64,000 bases of DNA from Streptomyces ficellus (GCF_009739905.1 NZ_CP034279.1:4774001-4838000); one strand, 5' to 3'; numbered from the stretch's first letter, positions 8,083 to 18,279 are shown. Notes: a model not told the origin generated them from the letters alone. Numbers and translations are program-made.

Positions 8083-8946
8083 TCACCCCCGCGGGACGCG
8101 CACCACGCCCTCCTGGATCACGGAGATCGCGAGCCGGCCGTCCTGGGTGTAGATGCGGGCCTGGCCCAGGCCCCGGCCGCCGGAGGCGGAGGGGGACTCC
8201 TGGTCGTACAGGAGCCACTCGTCCGCCCGGAAGGGGCGGTGGAACCACATGGCGTGGTCCAGCGAGGCGCCCACCACGTCGCCGACCGCCCAGCCGCCGC
8301 GCCCGTGGGCGAGGAGCACCGAGTCGAGCAGCGTCATGTCGGAGACGTACGTCGCCAGGCACACGTGCAGCAGCGGGTCGTCCGCCAGCTTTCCGTTGGT
8401 GCGGAACCACACCTGGGAGCGCGGCTCGCGCGGTTCGCCGACGCTGCCCCACGGCGGCGCCTCGGCGTACCGCAGGTCCACCGCGGCCCGTGCCTCGACC
8501 AGGCGGCCGGCGACGTCCGCCGGGAGGTGGCGCGGCAGCATCTCCGCGGCCGTCGGGAGGCTCTCGGGGTCGGGCGCGGCCGGCATGTCCGCCTGGTGCT
8601 CCAGGCCCTCCTCGTACGCCTGGAACGACGCCGACAGGTGGAAGATCGGCTGGCCGTGCTGGACGGCGACGACCCGGCGCGTGGTGAACGAGCGGCCGTC
8701 GCGGATGCGGTCCACGGTGTAGACGATCGGCGCGCCCGGGTCCCCGGCGCGCAGGAAGTACGCGTGCAGGGAGTGGGCGGGACGGTCCTCGGGGACGGTC
8801 CGGCCGGCCGCGACCAGGGCCTGGGCGGCCACCTGGCCGCCGAAGACGCGCGGGACGAGGGCCGACCGGGACACGCCCCGGAAGATGTCCTGCTCGATCC
8901 GCTCCAGGTCGAGCAGATCGAGCAGGGCGTCGAGAGCCTCGGGCAC
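8083..8946 (-). CDS. tesB: Acyl-CoA thioesterase II
   Basis: A 287-residue TesB-type double hot-dog thioesterase, the normal length. It hydrolyses acyl-CoA to free fatty acid and CoA. Family features seen are RVFGGQVAAQALVAAGRTV, HSLHAYFLRAGDP, FTTRRVVAVQHGQPIF and, near the C terminus, SLDHAMWFHRPFRADEWLLY. The GTG start directly follows the TAA of the acyl-CoA dehydrogenase gene with no gap, so the two are co-transcribed and probably co-translated. Confidence 0.93.
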   Translation of the reverse strand: MPEALDALLDLLDLERIEQDIFRGVSRSALVPRVFGGQVAAQALVAAGRTVPEDRPAHSLHAYFLRAGDPGAPIVYTVDRIRDGRSFTTRRVVAVQHGQPIFHLSASFQAYEEGLEHQADMPAAPDPESLPTAAEMLPRHLPADVAGRLVEARAAVDLRYAEAPPWGSVGEPREPRSQVWFRTNGKLADDPLLHVCLATYVSDMTLLDSVLLAHGRGGWAVGDVVGASLDHAMWFHRPFRADEWLLYDQESPSASGGRGLGQARIYTQDGRLAISVIQEGVVRVPRG

Positions 8947-10104
<1,158 letters not shown>

Positions 10105-10140
10105 GGACGCCTCCTCGGGGTGTCGCTGGGTACGGTCTGG

Positions 10141-10156
10141 CTAAGCGCTTGCTCAG
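10141..10156. promoter_or_regulatory. Candidate operator of the acyl-CoA dehydrogenase-tesB operon
   Basis: CTAAGC-GCTT-GCTCAG, a 16-base inverted repeat with one mismatch, containing the symmetric core AAGCGCTT. It sits in the short spacer upstream of the dehydrogenase start, where TetR- or GntR-type regulators of fatty-acid genes commonly bind. The regulator is not identified. Confidence 0.45.
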
Positions 10157-10183
10157 CGTGTGCCAGTCGAAGTTACTCATCGG

Positions 10184-11401
10184 TCACCCGTTCTGTCCAG
10201 ACTCCGCGTCTGTGATCCAGCGCCCTTCGGCGGAGTCGTACGCGTACGCCGGCCTCCCCCCGGTCCCGCTCGTGCGGAAGGGCTTCCCGCCGTCCGTGAT
10301 CCGCGCCGTCCCCGAACGCCCCCCGGCGCTCCACTCCAGCTCCAGGTACCAGCGGCAGTCGCAGCCCGCCGTCCGCGCGGAGACGAGCAGCTCCTCGGGG
10401 TCGGAGGAGGTGACCTTGTACGGGAAGGAGACGGCCGGGATCGTCCGGACCTCGGCCCCGGAGGCGTCGAGGCCGTCGACGGGCCGCGCGAGCGGGCGCG
10501 GCCGGTCGAGGTCCACGGCGAAGTGGCGCGGGGTGACCGCGCCGCCGCAGCCCTCGCCCATCCGGTACGCGTTCCACGGCGGCGGCTCGGCCCGCCCGAC
10601 CACGCGGACGTGCAGGGCGTGGAGGACCACGGCGGTGGACGCCGACCGGCCCTGGAGCGAGAGCCGCACCAGCGCCTCCCCGCCGTGCACGGCCCCGTGC
10701 GCTCCCGCCCACGCCTTGGCGTCGGCCGTGACCGGCGGCGGGGCCACCGCCCGCGGGGCCCGGTCCACGAGGTACGTGTGCCCGCAGTCGCCCTGCCAGA
10801 GCTGGGAGCCGACCGTCCAGGTGAAGGGGAGGGGGTCCGCGGTCCGCGCCGGAGGGGTCGGGGCGGGAGCGGCGGCGGAACCCGTACGGGTGGGGTGGCC
10901 GAGCAGGGCGGCGGCGAGCGCGAGCACGACGAGGGCGACGGCGGCGGCGACGAGGAGCGGAGCGCGGGCGGCACGACGGGAGTGGGGCGCCCCCGGGGCG
11001 GGCGCCTCCGGCGCGGGCGGGGCGGCGGCGGTCGGGCCCGGGGCGGGGTCGGGGTCCGGGGCGGGGCCCGGTTCCGGCGCGGACGGTTCCGGGTGCGATG
11101 CCGGCGCGGCCGACACGGGCGGGGGCGAGGGCACGGGCGCGGCCGCCCGGCGGCGGGCTCGGTCCGCCTCCGTCCAGGCCGCCTCCAGGGCCCGCCGTTC
11201 CTCCTCGTCCGCCCCGCACAGCAGGGCGAGGCGGTCGACCACGCCGAACTCCTCCGGGACGGTCGCGCCGGAGCAGTAGCGGTGGAGGGTGGACGCGCTG
11301 ACGCTCAGACGCCGGCCCAGCGCCTCGTAACTCCTCCCGTCCCGCGCCTTCAGCGCGCGCACCAGCCCCGCGAACTCCTCGACGGCGGCGTCCTTCGGCA
11401 T
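10184..11401 (-). CDS. Membrane-anchored XRE-type helix-turn-helix protein
   Basis: A 405-residue protein in three parts. Residues 1-80 are an XRE/Cro-type DNA-binding domain (RSYEALGRRLSVSASTLHRYCSG). A long Pro/Ala-rich linker follows. Then comes one membrane segment (PLLVAAAVALVVLALAAALL) and a C-terminal domain of about 200 residues that should lie outside the cell, with several cysteines (WQGDCGHTYLV, EGCGGAV, AGCDCRWYL). The layout suggests a one-component sensor that reads an outside signal. ATG 11401 is chosen over the frame start at 11440 because a tandem repeat and a GAGGGGGA ribosome-binding site lie between. Divergent from the secreted protein gene at 11581. Confidence 0.82.
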   Translation of the reverse strand: MPKDAAVEEFAGLVRALKARDGRSYEALGRRLSVSASTLHRYCSGATVPEEFGVVDRLALLCGADEEERRALEAAWTEADRARRRAAAPVPSPPPVSAAPASHPEPSAPEPGPAPDPDPAPGPTAAAPPAPEAPAPGAPHSRRAARAPLLVAAAVALVVLALAAALLGHPTRTGSAAAPAPTPPARTADPLPFTWTVGSQLWQGDCGHTYLVDRAPRAVAPPPVTADAKAWAGAHGAVHGGEALVRLSLQGRSASTAVVLHALHVRVVGRAEPPPWNAYRMGEGCGGAVTPRHFAVDLDRPRPLARPVDGLDASGAEVRTIPAVSFPYKVTSSDPEELLVSARTAGCDCRWYLELEWSAGGRSGTARITDGGKPFRTSGTGGRPAYAYDSAEGRWITDAESGQNG

Positions 11402-11416
11402 TCCATCCCCCTCGAT

Positions 11417-11440
11417 CCTGCGTCCCACCCTGCGTCCCAC
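11417..11440. repeat. Tandem 12-base direct repeat upstream of the membrane HTH gene
   Basis: Two perfect head-to-tail copies of CCTGCGTCCCAC, 16-39 bases upstream of the HTH start. Direct repeats suit a regulator binding as stacked monomers; autoregulation is a guess. Confidence 0.6.
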
Positions 11441-11580
11441 GCTTCACGTCCTTGCACGTCAACGGGGGTGGAATGGTTCCGGGACGGATGGTGGGCGTGT
11501 GATCGTTGCGGGCGGCGGGCGCCGGCCCCACGCTGGTGGAGCACTGACCGAACGAACGACCCGACGGGGGATCCACCACC

Positions 11581-12186
11581 ATGAACACGCTCCGCACCGC
11601 ACTCGCCACCGCCGCCGCCGCCGTCCTGGGCCTCGCGGCCCTCGCCACGGCCCCGGCGCAGGCCGCCGCCCAGCCCGCGTTCCTCGCCGCCTCCCAGATG
11701 CCGCCGTCGTCGACGCCGTGGACCGCCACCCAGGTATTCACCGGCGTCCCGGAGAACGGCGGCGTCCTCTGCGCCTCGTACAAGATCCCGGCGCAGAACA
11801 GCCGCTACCGCGAGTTCAGCACCGACCTCGACGCCAACGGCGTCCAGGTCACCACGGTCGCCCGCACCGAGGCCGACGCCGTGAAGCTGGTCGACACCCT
11901 CCGCACGTCCCTCGCCAACTGCGGGCCCCTGCTGGAGCAGCAGAACCCGGGCCTGAAGGCCGTCAGCGCCTCCCACGGCAAGCTCGCCGTCGAGGAGGGC
12001 GCCTGGGTCTACAGCCTGGACACCGCCGACCCGCAGATCGGCGCCACCGACATCCACCTGTTCTCCGTCGGCCGCGACGGCCGCACCGTCACCCTCGTCC
12101 GCTGGGGCCAGACGGGCGACCTCAAGGACGCCCCGCTGACCGCCTTCCGCACCACGACGAAGACCGCCGTCAACAAGCTCCACTGA
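11581..12186 (+). CDS. Secreted protein of unknown function
   Basis: A 201-residue protein with a clear Sec signal peptide: positively charged start, hydrophobic core LATAAAAVLGLAALA and cleavage site APAQAAAQ near residue 30. The mature part of about 170 residues has two cysteines (GVLCASYK, ANCGPLLEQ) that could form a disulfide. It resembles the small PknH-like or 'sensor domain' secreted proteins of actinobacteria in its repeated ADAVKLVDTLRTSL helix, but I cannot assign a function. The ribosome-binding site GGGGGATC is present. It is divergent from the membrane HTH gene, which may control it. Confidence 0.82.
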   Translation: MNTLRTALATAAAAVLGLAALATAPAQAAAQPAFLAASQMPPSSTPWTATQVFTGVPENGGVLCASYKIPAQNSRYREFSTDLDANGVQVTTVARTEADAVKLVDTLRTSLANCGPLLEQQNPGLKAVSASHGKLAVEEGAWVYSLDTADPQIGATDIHLFSVGRDGRTVTLVRWGQTGDLKDAPLTAFRTTTKTAVNKLH

Positions 12187-12221
12187 CCCGGGGGGCTCCC
12201 CAAGAGCTCACCACAGCCCCG

Positions 12222-12254
12222 CAGCGGCGCGACCCGAACCCGGGCGCGCCGCTG
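12222..12254. terminator. Bidirectional terminator hairpin between convergent genes
   Basis: Arms CAGCGGCGCG (12222-12231) and CGCGCCGCTG (12245-12254) pair perfectly around a 13-base loop. It lies between the secreted protein gene and the convergent PucR gene. No U-tract. Confidence 0.65.
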
Positions 12255-12278
12255 TCGTGCTCACCTCCCGCGCCGGCC

Positions 12279-13736
12279 TCACGACCACCGCAGCGCGAAC
12301 CACAGCTCCATCCGGGCCTCCGCGTCGTCCAGGTCCATGGCGAGCGCCTCCCCGCACCGGGCGATCCGCTGCCGCACCGTGTTGCGGTGCACCCCGAGCG
12401 CCGTGGCCGTGCGGTCCCAGCTGCCGTGCAGCGACAGCCACGCGCGCAGGGTCTCCCGCAGGGGTTCGGAGAGCGGGGCGAGGAGCGTGCGCGCGTACGC
12501 GGACGCCTCGTCCGGGTCCAGCAGCGCGCCCATCCCGCCGGAGCGGTGCCGGGCCAACGGCAGGTGCGCCGCCCGGGCGCGGCGCAGGGCGCGGGCCGCC
12601 TGGAGGTCGGCCGCGGCCAGCTCGGCGGGGCCCGCCGGGGCGCTCACCCCGAGGGCCCAGCCCGGGTGCGGGGCTGCGTCGCGCCCCGCGGGCAGCAGCG
12701 CCCGTACCGTCCCCTCCCGCACGTCCACGTCCACCAGCGGGGTGCCCAGCGGCGGCGGAACGCCCTCCCCGCGCGCGTGCACCACGGTCCACGGGCCGCC
12801 CCCCAGCAGCGGGGCCACCTCCGCCGGGCCGGCGCCCAGCAGGAGGCGGACCAGGGCGGCGGAGCGCGTCGCCTCGTCGGCGCCCTGGTGCGGGGCGGTG
12901 AGCAGCGACAGGAGGACCACCGCGACGCCCGCCACCGTGCGGTCACCCGGCTCCCGCCGCCCCGGGGCGAGGCCCAGCGTCAGGCCCTGGCCGCCCCCGA
13001 GGGCGTACGCGGCGAGGGGCACCCCCGCCACGGTGTCGGCCGCCGAGGCGGGCCGCGGCCCACCGGCACCACCGCCCGAACCCTCCGCGGGGCCCGCCTC
13101 CCGCGAACCCGCGTGCGGCACCCGGGCCAGCCGGGCGAGGGCCGCCGCGACCTCGGGTTCCGGGGCGGGGCCCGCGGCGGCGTACTCCGAGCCGTCCGGC
13201 GCGTACAGCGCGGCCCGCCCCGCCAGCCGGGACGCCAGCGCGTGCAGCACGGCGGGCACCGGGTCGGGCCGGGCCGCGGCGGTCGCCAGCGCCTGCTGGG
13301 CCTCCGTCACCCGGCGCAGCTCCCGGTGCCGGGCCTCCGCCATCAGCCGCCACACCGCGCGCCCCACCGCCGTGAACGGGGTCCTCGGCGGCACCTCCAG
13401 CAGCGGCAGCCCGTGCCGGGCGCACGCCTCGGCGAGGGCCCCGGGCACCGTGTCGTACACCGGCGCCACCCCGAAGCCCAGCGCCGCCGCACCCGCCGCG
13501 ACGACCCGCGCCACGTACCGCTCCGGGTCCGGCAGCTGCACCCCCGCCGTCATCAGCAGCTCGCCGCCCAGCAGGTACGGGAAGGGGTCGGCCATCTCGG
13601 AGGTGTGCACCCAGTGGATGTCGGCCTCCTCCGGCCCGGCCAGCAGGCGCAGCCCCAGGTCCTCCCGGGCCAGCAGCGCGCTCAGCCGGACGGGGGGCGC
13701 CGGTGGGGCCGGCAGCGCCCCGGCGGACTCGGACAT
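12279..13736 (-). CDS. PucR family transcriptional regulator
   Basis: A 485-residue regulator. The N-terminal PucR domain is visible (VRLSALLAREDLGLRLLAG, IHWVHTSEMADP, GGELLMTAGVQL). A variable Gly/Ala-rich middle follows. The C-terminal PucR helix-turn-helix is LHGSWDRTATALGVHRNTVRQR. Family members control purine, amino-acid and polyamine catabolism, and usually neighbour their targets. It is divergent from a sodium:solute symporter followed by an agmatinase-family gene. ATG 13736 is preferred because GGAGGAA lies six bases upstream; an in-frame ATG at 13751 is possible. Confidence 0.88.
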   Translation of the reverse strand: MSESAGALPAPPAPPVRLSALLAREDLGLRLLAGPEEADIHWVHTSEMADPFPYLLGGELLMTAGVQLPDPERYVARVVAAGAAALGFGVAPVYDTVPGALAEACARHGLPLLEVPPRTPFTAVGRAVWRLMAEARHRELRRVTEAQQALATAAARPDPVPAVLHALASRLAGRAALYAPDGSEYAAAGPAPEPEVAAALARLARVPHAGSREAGPAEGSGGGAGGPRPASAADTVAGVPLAAYALGGGQGLTLGLAPGRREPGDRTVAGVAVVLLSLLTAPHQGADEATRSAALVRLLLGAGPAEVAPLLGGGPWTVVHARGEGVPPPLGTPLVDVDVREGTVRALLPAGRDAAPHPGWALGVSAPAGPAELAAADLQAARALRRARAAHLPLARHRSGGMGALLDPDEASAYARTLLAPLSEPLRETLRAWLSLHGSWDRTATALGVHRNTVRQRIARCGEALAMDLDDAEARMELWFALRWS

Positions 13737-13911
13737 GGACGGTTCCTCCATCCGACGTGCGACCAGTGGAGGAAACGTACACTTCAGCGTCCCTTTCCGG
13801 CCACCTACTGTCGTCCCGACCGGCGGCGCGGGTACGGGCGGATGTCCCCGCAGGACCGCCGGGGCTCCATCCCCCGCACGACACGCCACCGAGGTACGCG
13901 AAGGAGGCCCC

Positions 13912-15420
13912 ATGGCCGTCGACTACACAGTGATCGCCGTCTATCTGGCCGGCATGCTGGCGATGGGCTGGTGGGGCATGCGCCGCGCCAGAAACAAGAG
14001 CGAGTTCCTGGTCGCCGGCCGGCGCCTCGGCCCGTGGATGTACTCCGGCACCATGGCGGCGATCGTCCTCGGCGGCGCCTCGACCATCGGCGGCGTGGGG
14101 CTGGGCTACCGGTACGGCCTGTCCGGCGCCTGGATGGTCCTCACCATCGGCCTCGGCCTGCTCGCGCTCTCCGTCTTCTTCTCGGCGCGCATCGCCCGCC
14201 TGAAGGTCTACACCGTCTCCGAGATGCTCGACCTGCGCTACGGCGGCAGGGCCGGGGTCATCTCCGGCGTGGTGATGTGGGCGTACACGCTGATGCTCGC
14301 GGTCACCTCGACCATCGCGTACGCCACCATCTTCGACGTCCTGTTCGACCTCGACCGCACGCTCGCGATCGTGCTCGGCGGCACCATCGTCGTCGCGTAC
14401 TCGGCCCTCGGCGGCATGTGGTCCATCACGCTCACCGACATGGTGCAGTTCGTCGTCAAGACGATCGGCGTGCTCCTGCTGCTCCTGCCGATCGCGGTCG
14501 TCAAGGCGGGCGGCTTCGCCGAGATGAGGGAACGGCTGCCCGGCGACTACTTCGCGCCGCTCGGCATCGGCGGCGAGACGATCTTCACCTATGTGCTGAT
14601 CTACACCTTCGGCATGCTCATCGGCCAGGACATCTGGCAGCGCGTGTTCACCGCCCGCGACGACCGGGTGGCCCGCTGGGGCGGCACGGTCGCCGGTACG
14701 TACTGCCTGCTGTACGCGATCGCCGGCGCCGTCATCGGCACGGCCGCCAAGGTGATGTACCCCGACCTGGCCGGCGCCGACGACGCGTTCGCGACCATCG
14801 TCAAGGACGAGCTGCCCATGGGCGTGCGCGGCCTGGTGCTCGCCGCCGCCCTCGCCGCGGTGATGTCCACGTCGTCGGGCGCGCTGATCGCCTGCGCGAC
14901 CGTCGCCAACAACGACATCTGGTCCAGGCTGCGCGGCCTGGTCACCACCAGGGACGGCAGCGACGGAGAGGCCGACGAGGTCAAGGACAACCGCGCCTTC
15001 ATCCTGATCATGGGTGTCGCCGTCATCGCCGTCGCGATCGCCCTCAACGACGTCGTCGAGGCGCTGACCGTCGCGTACAACCTCCTCGTCGGCGGGCTGC
15101 TCGTCCCGATCCTCGGCGGCCTGCTGTGGCGCCGCGGCACCGCGGCCGGCGCGCTGGCCTCCGTCGCCGTGGGCGGCCTCGCCGTGACCGGCCTGATGGC
15201 GGCGTACGGGATCCTCGCCAACGAGCCCGTCTACTACGGCCTGGCCGCCTCCCTCACCACCTACGTCGTCGTCTCCCTGTGCACCAGGCCGACCGACGCC
15301 GCGGTCCTCGCCGCCTGGCGCGCCCGCCTCGCGGGGCACGCCCCCGGCGACGGGAGCGCCCCCGGCGACCGGAACGCCCCCGAAACCGCCGCGACCGGGA
15401 CCACCCCGGCCCACGGTTAG
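13912..15420 (+). CDS. Sodium:solute symporter (SSS family)
   Basis: A 502-residue multi-pass membrane protein of the sodium:solute symporter family, with about 13 hydrophobic segments. Typical stretches are RNKSEFLVAGRRLGPWMY, the sodium-site helix ALGGMWSITLTDMVQF and GMLIGQDIWQRVF. The start has a good GAAGGAGG ribosome-binding site. It is followed within 40 bases by a ureohydrolase gene. The C-terminal tail is soluble and low in complexity. The cargo is inferred from neighbours to be a guanidino or amino compound such as agmatine, arginine or guanidinobutyrate. Confidence 0.9.
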   Translation: MAVDYTVIAVYLAGMLAMGWWGMRRARNKSEFLVAGRRLGPWMYSGTMAAIVLGGASTIGGVGLGYRYGLSGAWMVLTIGLGLLALSVFFSARIARLKVYTVSEMLDLRYGGRAGVISGVVMWAYTLMLAVTSTIAYATIFDVLFDLDRTLAIVLGGTIVVAYSALGGMWSITLTDMVQFVVKTIGVLLLLLPIAVVKAGGFAEMRERLPGDYFAPLGIGGETIFTYVLIYTFGMLIGQDIWQRVFTARDDRVARWGGTVAGTYCLLYAIAGAVIGTAAKVMYPDLAGADDAFATIVKDELPMGVRGLVLAAALAAVMSTSSGALIACATVANNDIWSRLRGLVTTRDGSDGEADEVKDNRAFILIMGVAVIAVAIALNDVVEALTVAYNLLVGGLLVPILGGLLWRRGTAAGALASVAVGGLAVTGLMAAYGILANEPVYYGLAASLTTYVVVSLCTRPTDAAVLAAWRARLAGHAPGDGSAPGDRNAPETAATGTTPAHG

Positions 15421-15460
15421 TCTTATAGGTCGACAAGTCGTTGAAAGAAGGCATTTGGAC

Positions 15461-16447
15461 ATGAGCAGCAGCAACGAGAACGTGACCCCGCGCGGCCCCG
15501 TCGACTCGTCCCGCGTCCCGCGGTACGCCGGACCCGCCACGTTCGCGCGGCTGCCGCGCCTCGACGAGGTCGGCACCGCCGACGTCGCCGTCGTCGGCGT
15601 GCCCTTCGACTCCGGCGTCTCCTACCGGCCCGGCGCCCGCTTCGGCGGCAACGCCATCCGCGAGGCGTCCCGCCTCCTGCGCCCCTACAACCCGGCGCAG
15701 GACGCCTCCCCCTTCGCGCTCGCGCAGGTCGCGGACGGCGGCGACATCGCCGTCAACCCGTTCAACATCAACGAGGCCGTGGAGACGGTCGAGGCCGCCG
15801 CCGACGACCTCCTCGGCACCGGCGCCCGCCTGATGACCCTCGGCGGTGACCACACCATCGCCCTGCCGCTCCTGCGCTCGGTCGCCAAGAAGCACGGCCC
15901 CGTCGCGCTGCTCCACTTCGACGCGCACCTCGACACCTGGGACACCTACTTCGGCGCCGAGTACACCCACGGCACCCCGTTCCGCCGCGCCGTCGAGGAG
16001 GGCATCCTCGACACCGAGGCGCTGTCGCACGTCGGCACGCGCGGCCCGCTGTACGGCAAGCAGGACCTGACCGACGACGAGAAGATGGGCTTCGGCATCG
16101 TCACCTCCGCCGACGTCTACCGGCGCGGCGCGGACGAGGTGGCCGACCAGCTGCGCCAGCGGATCGGCGACCGCCCGCTGTACATCTCCATCGACATCGA
16201 CTGCCTCGACCCGGCCCACGCCCCCGGCACCGGCACCCCCGAGGCCGGCGGCATGACCTCCCGCGAGCTGCTGGAGATCCTGCGCGGCCTCGCCTCCTGC
16301 AACCTGGTGTCGGCGGACGTCGTCGAGGTCGCCCCGGCGTACGACCACGCCGAGATCACCTCGGTCGCGGCCTCCCACACCGCGTACGAGCTGACGACGA
16401 TCATGTCCCGGCAGATCGCCGCCCAGCGCGCCTCCGGCGCGAAGTAG
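15461..16447 (+). CDS. speB: Agmatinase / guanidinobutyrase family ureohydrolase
   Basis: A 328-residue arginase-superfamily enzyme. The Mn-binding motifs are intact: GGDHT, LLHFDAHLD with HTH-like GTPFRRA after it, and SIDIDCLDPAHAPGTGTPE. It releases urea from a guanidino compound. Agmatine (giving putrescine) and 4-guanidinobutyrate (giving GABA) are both plausible and cannot be told apart by eye. ATG 15461 is used, with AAGAAGG nine bases upstream; a TTG two codons earlier is the alternative. It follows the symporter and precedes a ThDP enzyme, with a strong hairpin after its stop. Confidence 0.88.
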   Translation: MSSSNENVTPRGPVDSSRVPRYAGPATFARLPRLDEVGTADVAVVGVPFDSGVSYRPGARFGGNAIREASRLLRPYNPAQDASPFALAQVADGGDIAVNPFNINEAVETVEAAADDLLGTGARLMTLGGDHTIALPLLRSVAKKHGPVALLHFDAHLDTWDTYFGAEYTHGTPFRRAVEEGILDTEALSHVGTRGPLYGKQDLTDDEKMGFGIVTSADVYRRGADEVADQLRQRIGDRPLYISIDIDCLDPAHAPGTGTPEAGGMTSRELLEILRGLASCNLVSADVVEVAPAYDHAEITSVAASHTAYELTTIMSRQIAAQRASGAK

Positions 16448-16461
16448 CACCGGCCCGGGCC

Positions 16462-16496
16462 GGACACGGGCGCCGCCCCCCGCGGCGCCCGTGTCC
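16462..16496 (+). terminator. Strong hairpin terminator after the ureohydrolase gene
   Basis: A perfect 15-base-pair stem (16462-16476 with 16482-16496) and a CCCCC loop. No U-tract. It may reduce read-through into the ThDP enzyme gene. Confidence 0.75.
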
Positions 16497-16551
16497 ACGG
16501 CCCGGCCACCGCGCCCGCACCCGACCGACCGCGCACCCCTGGGGACCCTCC

Positions 16552-18234
16552 ATGACCCACGACCACGACCTCGTCCTGCGGCCCACCACCGCGCAGACCG
16601 AGGCCGCGCTGAACCCGCCGCCCGGCCGCACCGGCGGGGACCTCGTCGTCGAGACGCTGGCCGGGCTCGGGGCGACCACGGTCTTCGGGCTGCCGGGCCA
16701 GCACGCGCTCGGCATGTTCGACGCGCTGCGCCGCTCGAAGCTCCAGTACGTGGGCCTGCGCGTCGAGAACAACGCGGGCTTCGCCGCCGACGCGTACGGC
16801 CGCATCACCGGCGAGGCGGCACCGCTGCTGCTGTCCACCGGCCCCGGCGCCCTGATGTCGCTGGCCGCGCTCCAGGAGGCGGCCGCCGCCAGCGCCCCCG
16901 TGCTCGCCATCGGCAGCCAGGTCCCGGCGGCCGGACTGGGCGGCGGCCGCCACGGCTACCTGCACGAACTGCGCGACCAGCGGGCCTCGTTCCGCGACGT
17001 CGTCAAGTCGGTCCACACCGTGCGCACCGCGTCGCAGATCCCGTCCGCGGTCGCCGCCGCCTGGGAGTCCGCGCTGACCGCGCCGCACGGCCCGGTCTGG
17101 GTGGAGATCCCGCAGGACGTGCTGCTCGCCGAGACGTCCCTCCCCGTCGTCACCGCCATGGACGCCACCCCCGAGGACCTCCCGCCGCGCCCCGAGCTGA
17201 CCGCGCTCGCCGCGCACCTCCTGGCGAACGCCGAGCGGCCCGCGATCATCGCGGGCGGCGGCGTCGTACGGGCCGACGCCTCCGGGAAGCTGCTGGCGCT
17301 GGCCGAGCGGATCGGCGCGCCCGTCGTCACGACCTTCGGCGGCAAGGGCGCCTTCCCGTGGGAGCACCCGCTGTCCCTCCAGTCGTGGCTGGAGGACCGG
17401 CACACCACCGAGTTCCTGGAGGACGCCGACGTCCTGCTCGTCGTGGGCTCCGGGCTGGGCGAGCTGTCCTCGAACTACCACACCTTCGCCCCGCGCGGCC
17501 GGATCGTGCAGATCGAGGCCGACCTCGGCAAGCTGGAGTCCAACCACCCGGCCCTCGGCATCCACGCCGACGCCCGGCTCGCCCTCTCCGCCCTCCTGGA
17601 GACGGTCCCGGCCCGGCACGACGACACCGCCGCCGAGCGCGTCCGCACCGTCCTGGACAAGGTCCGGGCCCGGATCGAGGGCCAGGACCTCACGCTGGAG
17701 CGGCAGGTCCTCGCCGCCGTGCGCGAGGCCCTCCCGGACGACGCGCCCAGCTTCTGGGACATGACGATCCTCGCCTACTGGGCGTGGTCCGCGTTCGACG
17801 CCCGCCGCCCCAACACCATGCACTCCGCGCAGGGCGCCGGCGGCCTCGGCTACGGCTTCCCCGCCGCCCTCGGCGCGGCCGCCGCCGACCCGACCCGGCC
17901 CGTGCTGGCCGTCTCCGGCGACGGCGGCGCCATGTACTCCATCGCCGAGCTGGCCACCGCCCGGCAGTACGGGCTGAACGTCACCTGGCTGATCGTCGAC
18001 GACGGCGGCTACGGCATCCTGCGCGAGTACATGACCGACGCCTTCGGCGAGGCCACCGGCACCGAGCTGGCCCGCCCGGACTTCGTCGCGCTCGCCGGGT
18101 CGTTCGGCGTCCCCGCGGTCACCACGACCCGGGAGTCCCTCGCCGCGGACCTCGCCAACTCCCTCGCCGCGCCCGGCCCTTCGGTGGTCGTGCTGCCCGC
18201 CGTGCTGAAGATGTTCGCGCCGACCCACCTGTGA
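16552..18234 (+). CDS. Thiamine-diphosphate-dependent enzyme, acetolactate-synthase-like
   Basis: A 560-residue ThDP enzyme with the three domains of the acetolactate synthase/benzoylformate decarboxylase group. Seen are the N-terminal catalytic glutamate region VGLRVENNAGFAADAYGR, the middle domain PAIIAGGGVVRADA and the ThDP/Mg motif GDGGAMYSIAELATA near residue 456, which ends in VDDGGYG where NN or ND is usual. No FAD loop is obvious. True acetolactate synthase is unlikely: there is no regulatory subunit and the neighbour is a ureohydrolase. 2-Ketoarginine decarboxylase of the arginine transaminase route, which is about the same length, is a good alternative, as inference only. Confidence 0.85.
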   Translation: MTHDHDLVLRPTTAQTEAALNPPPGRTGGDLVVETLAGLGATTVFGLPGQHALGMFDALRRSKLQYVGLRVENNAGFAADAYGRITGEAAPLLLSTGPGALMSLAALQEAAAASAPVLAIGSQVPAAGLGGGRHGYLHELRDQRASFRDVVKSVHTVRTASQIPSAVAAAWESALTAPHGPVWVEIPQDVLLAETSLPVVTAMDATPEDLPPRPELTALAAHLLANAERPAIIAGGGVVRADASGKLLALAERIGAPVVTTFGGKGAFPWEHPLSLQSWLEDRHTTEFLEDADVLLVVGSGLGELSSNYHTFAPRGRIVQIEADLGKLESNHPALGIHADARLALSALLETVPARHDDTAAERVRTVLDKVRARIEGQDLTLERQVLAAVREALPDDAPSFWDMTILAYWAWSAFDARRPNTMHSAQGAGGLGYGFPAALGAAAADPTRPVLAVSGDGGAMYSIAELATARQYGLNVTWLIVDDGGYGILREYMTDAFGEATGTELARPDFVALAGSFGVPAVTTTRESLAADLANSLAAPGPSVVVLPAVLKMFAPTHL

Positions 18235-18244
18235 CGGGCGCACC

Positions 18245-18276
18245 GCCGGTGGCCCCCGGACGGGTGGGCCACCGGC
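18245..18276 (+). terminator. Terminator hairpin after the ThDP enzyme gene
   Basis: Arms GCCGGTGGCCC (18245-18255) and GGGCCACCGGC (18266-18276) pair perfectly. It ends four bases before the CAACC promoter element of the next gene. Confidence 0.75.
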
Positions 18277-18279
18277 GTA

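Noticed and set aside
11499..15428. Plus-strand open frame of about 1300 codons
   Set aside because: It runs across four genes in both directions. Its translation is Arg/Pro-rich with no family features.
16552..18234. Acetolactate synthase for branched-chain amino acid synthesis
   Set aside because: No small subunit gene follows and the neighbours are a ureohydrolase and symporter; kept as a ThDP enzyme of unknown substrate.
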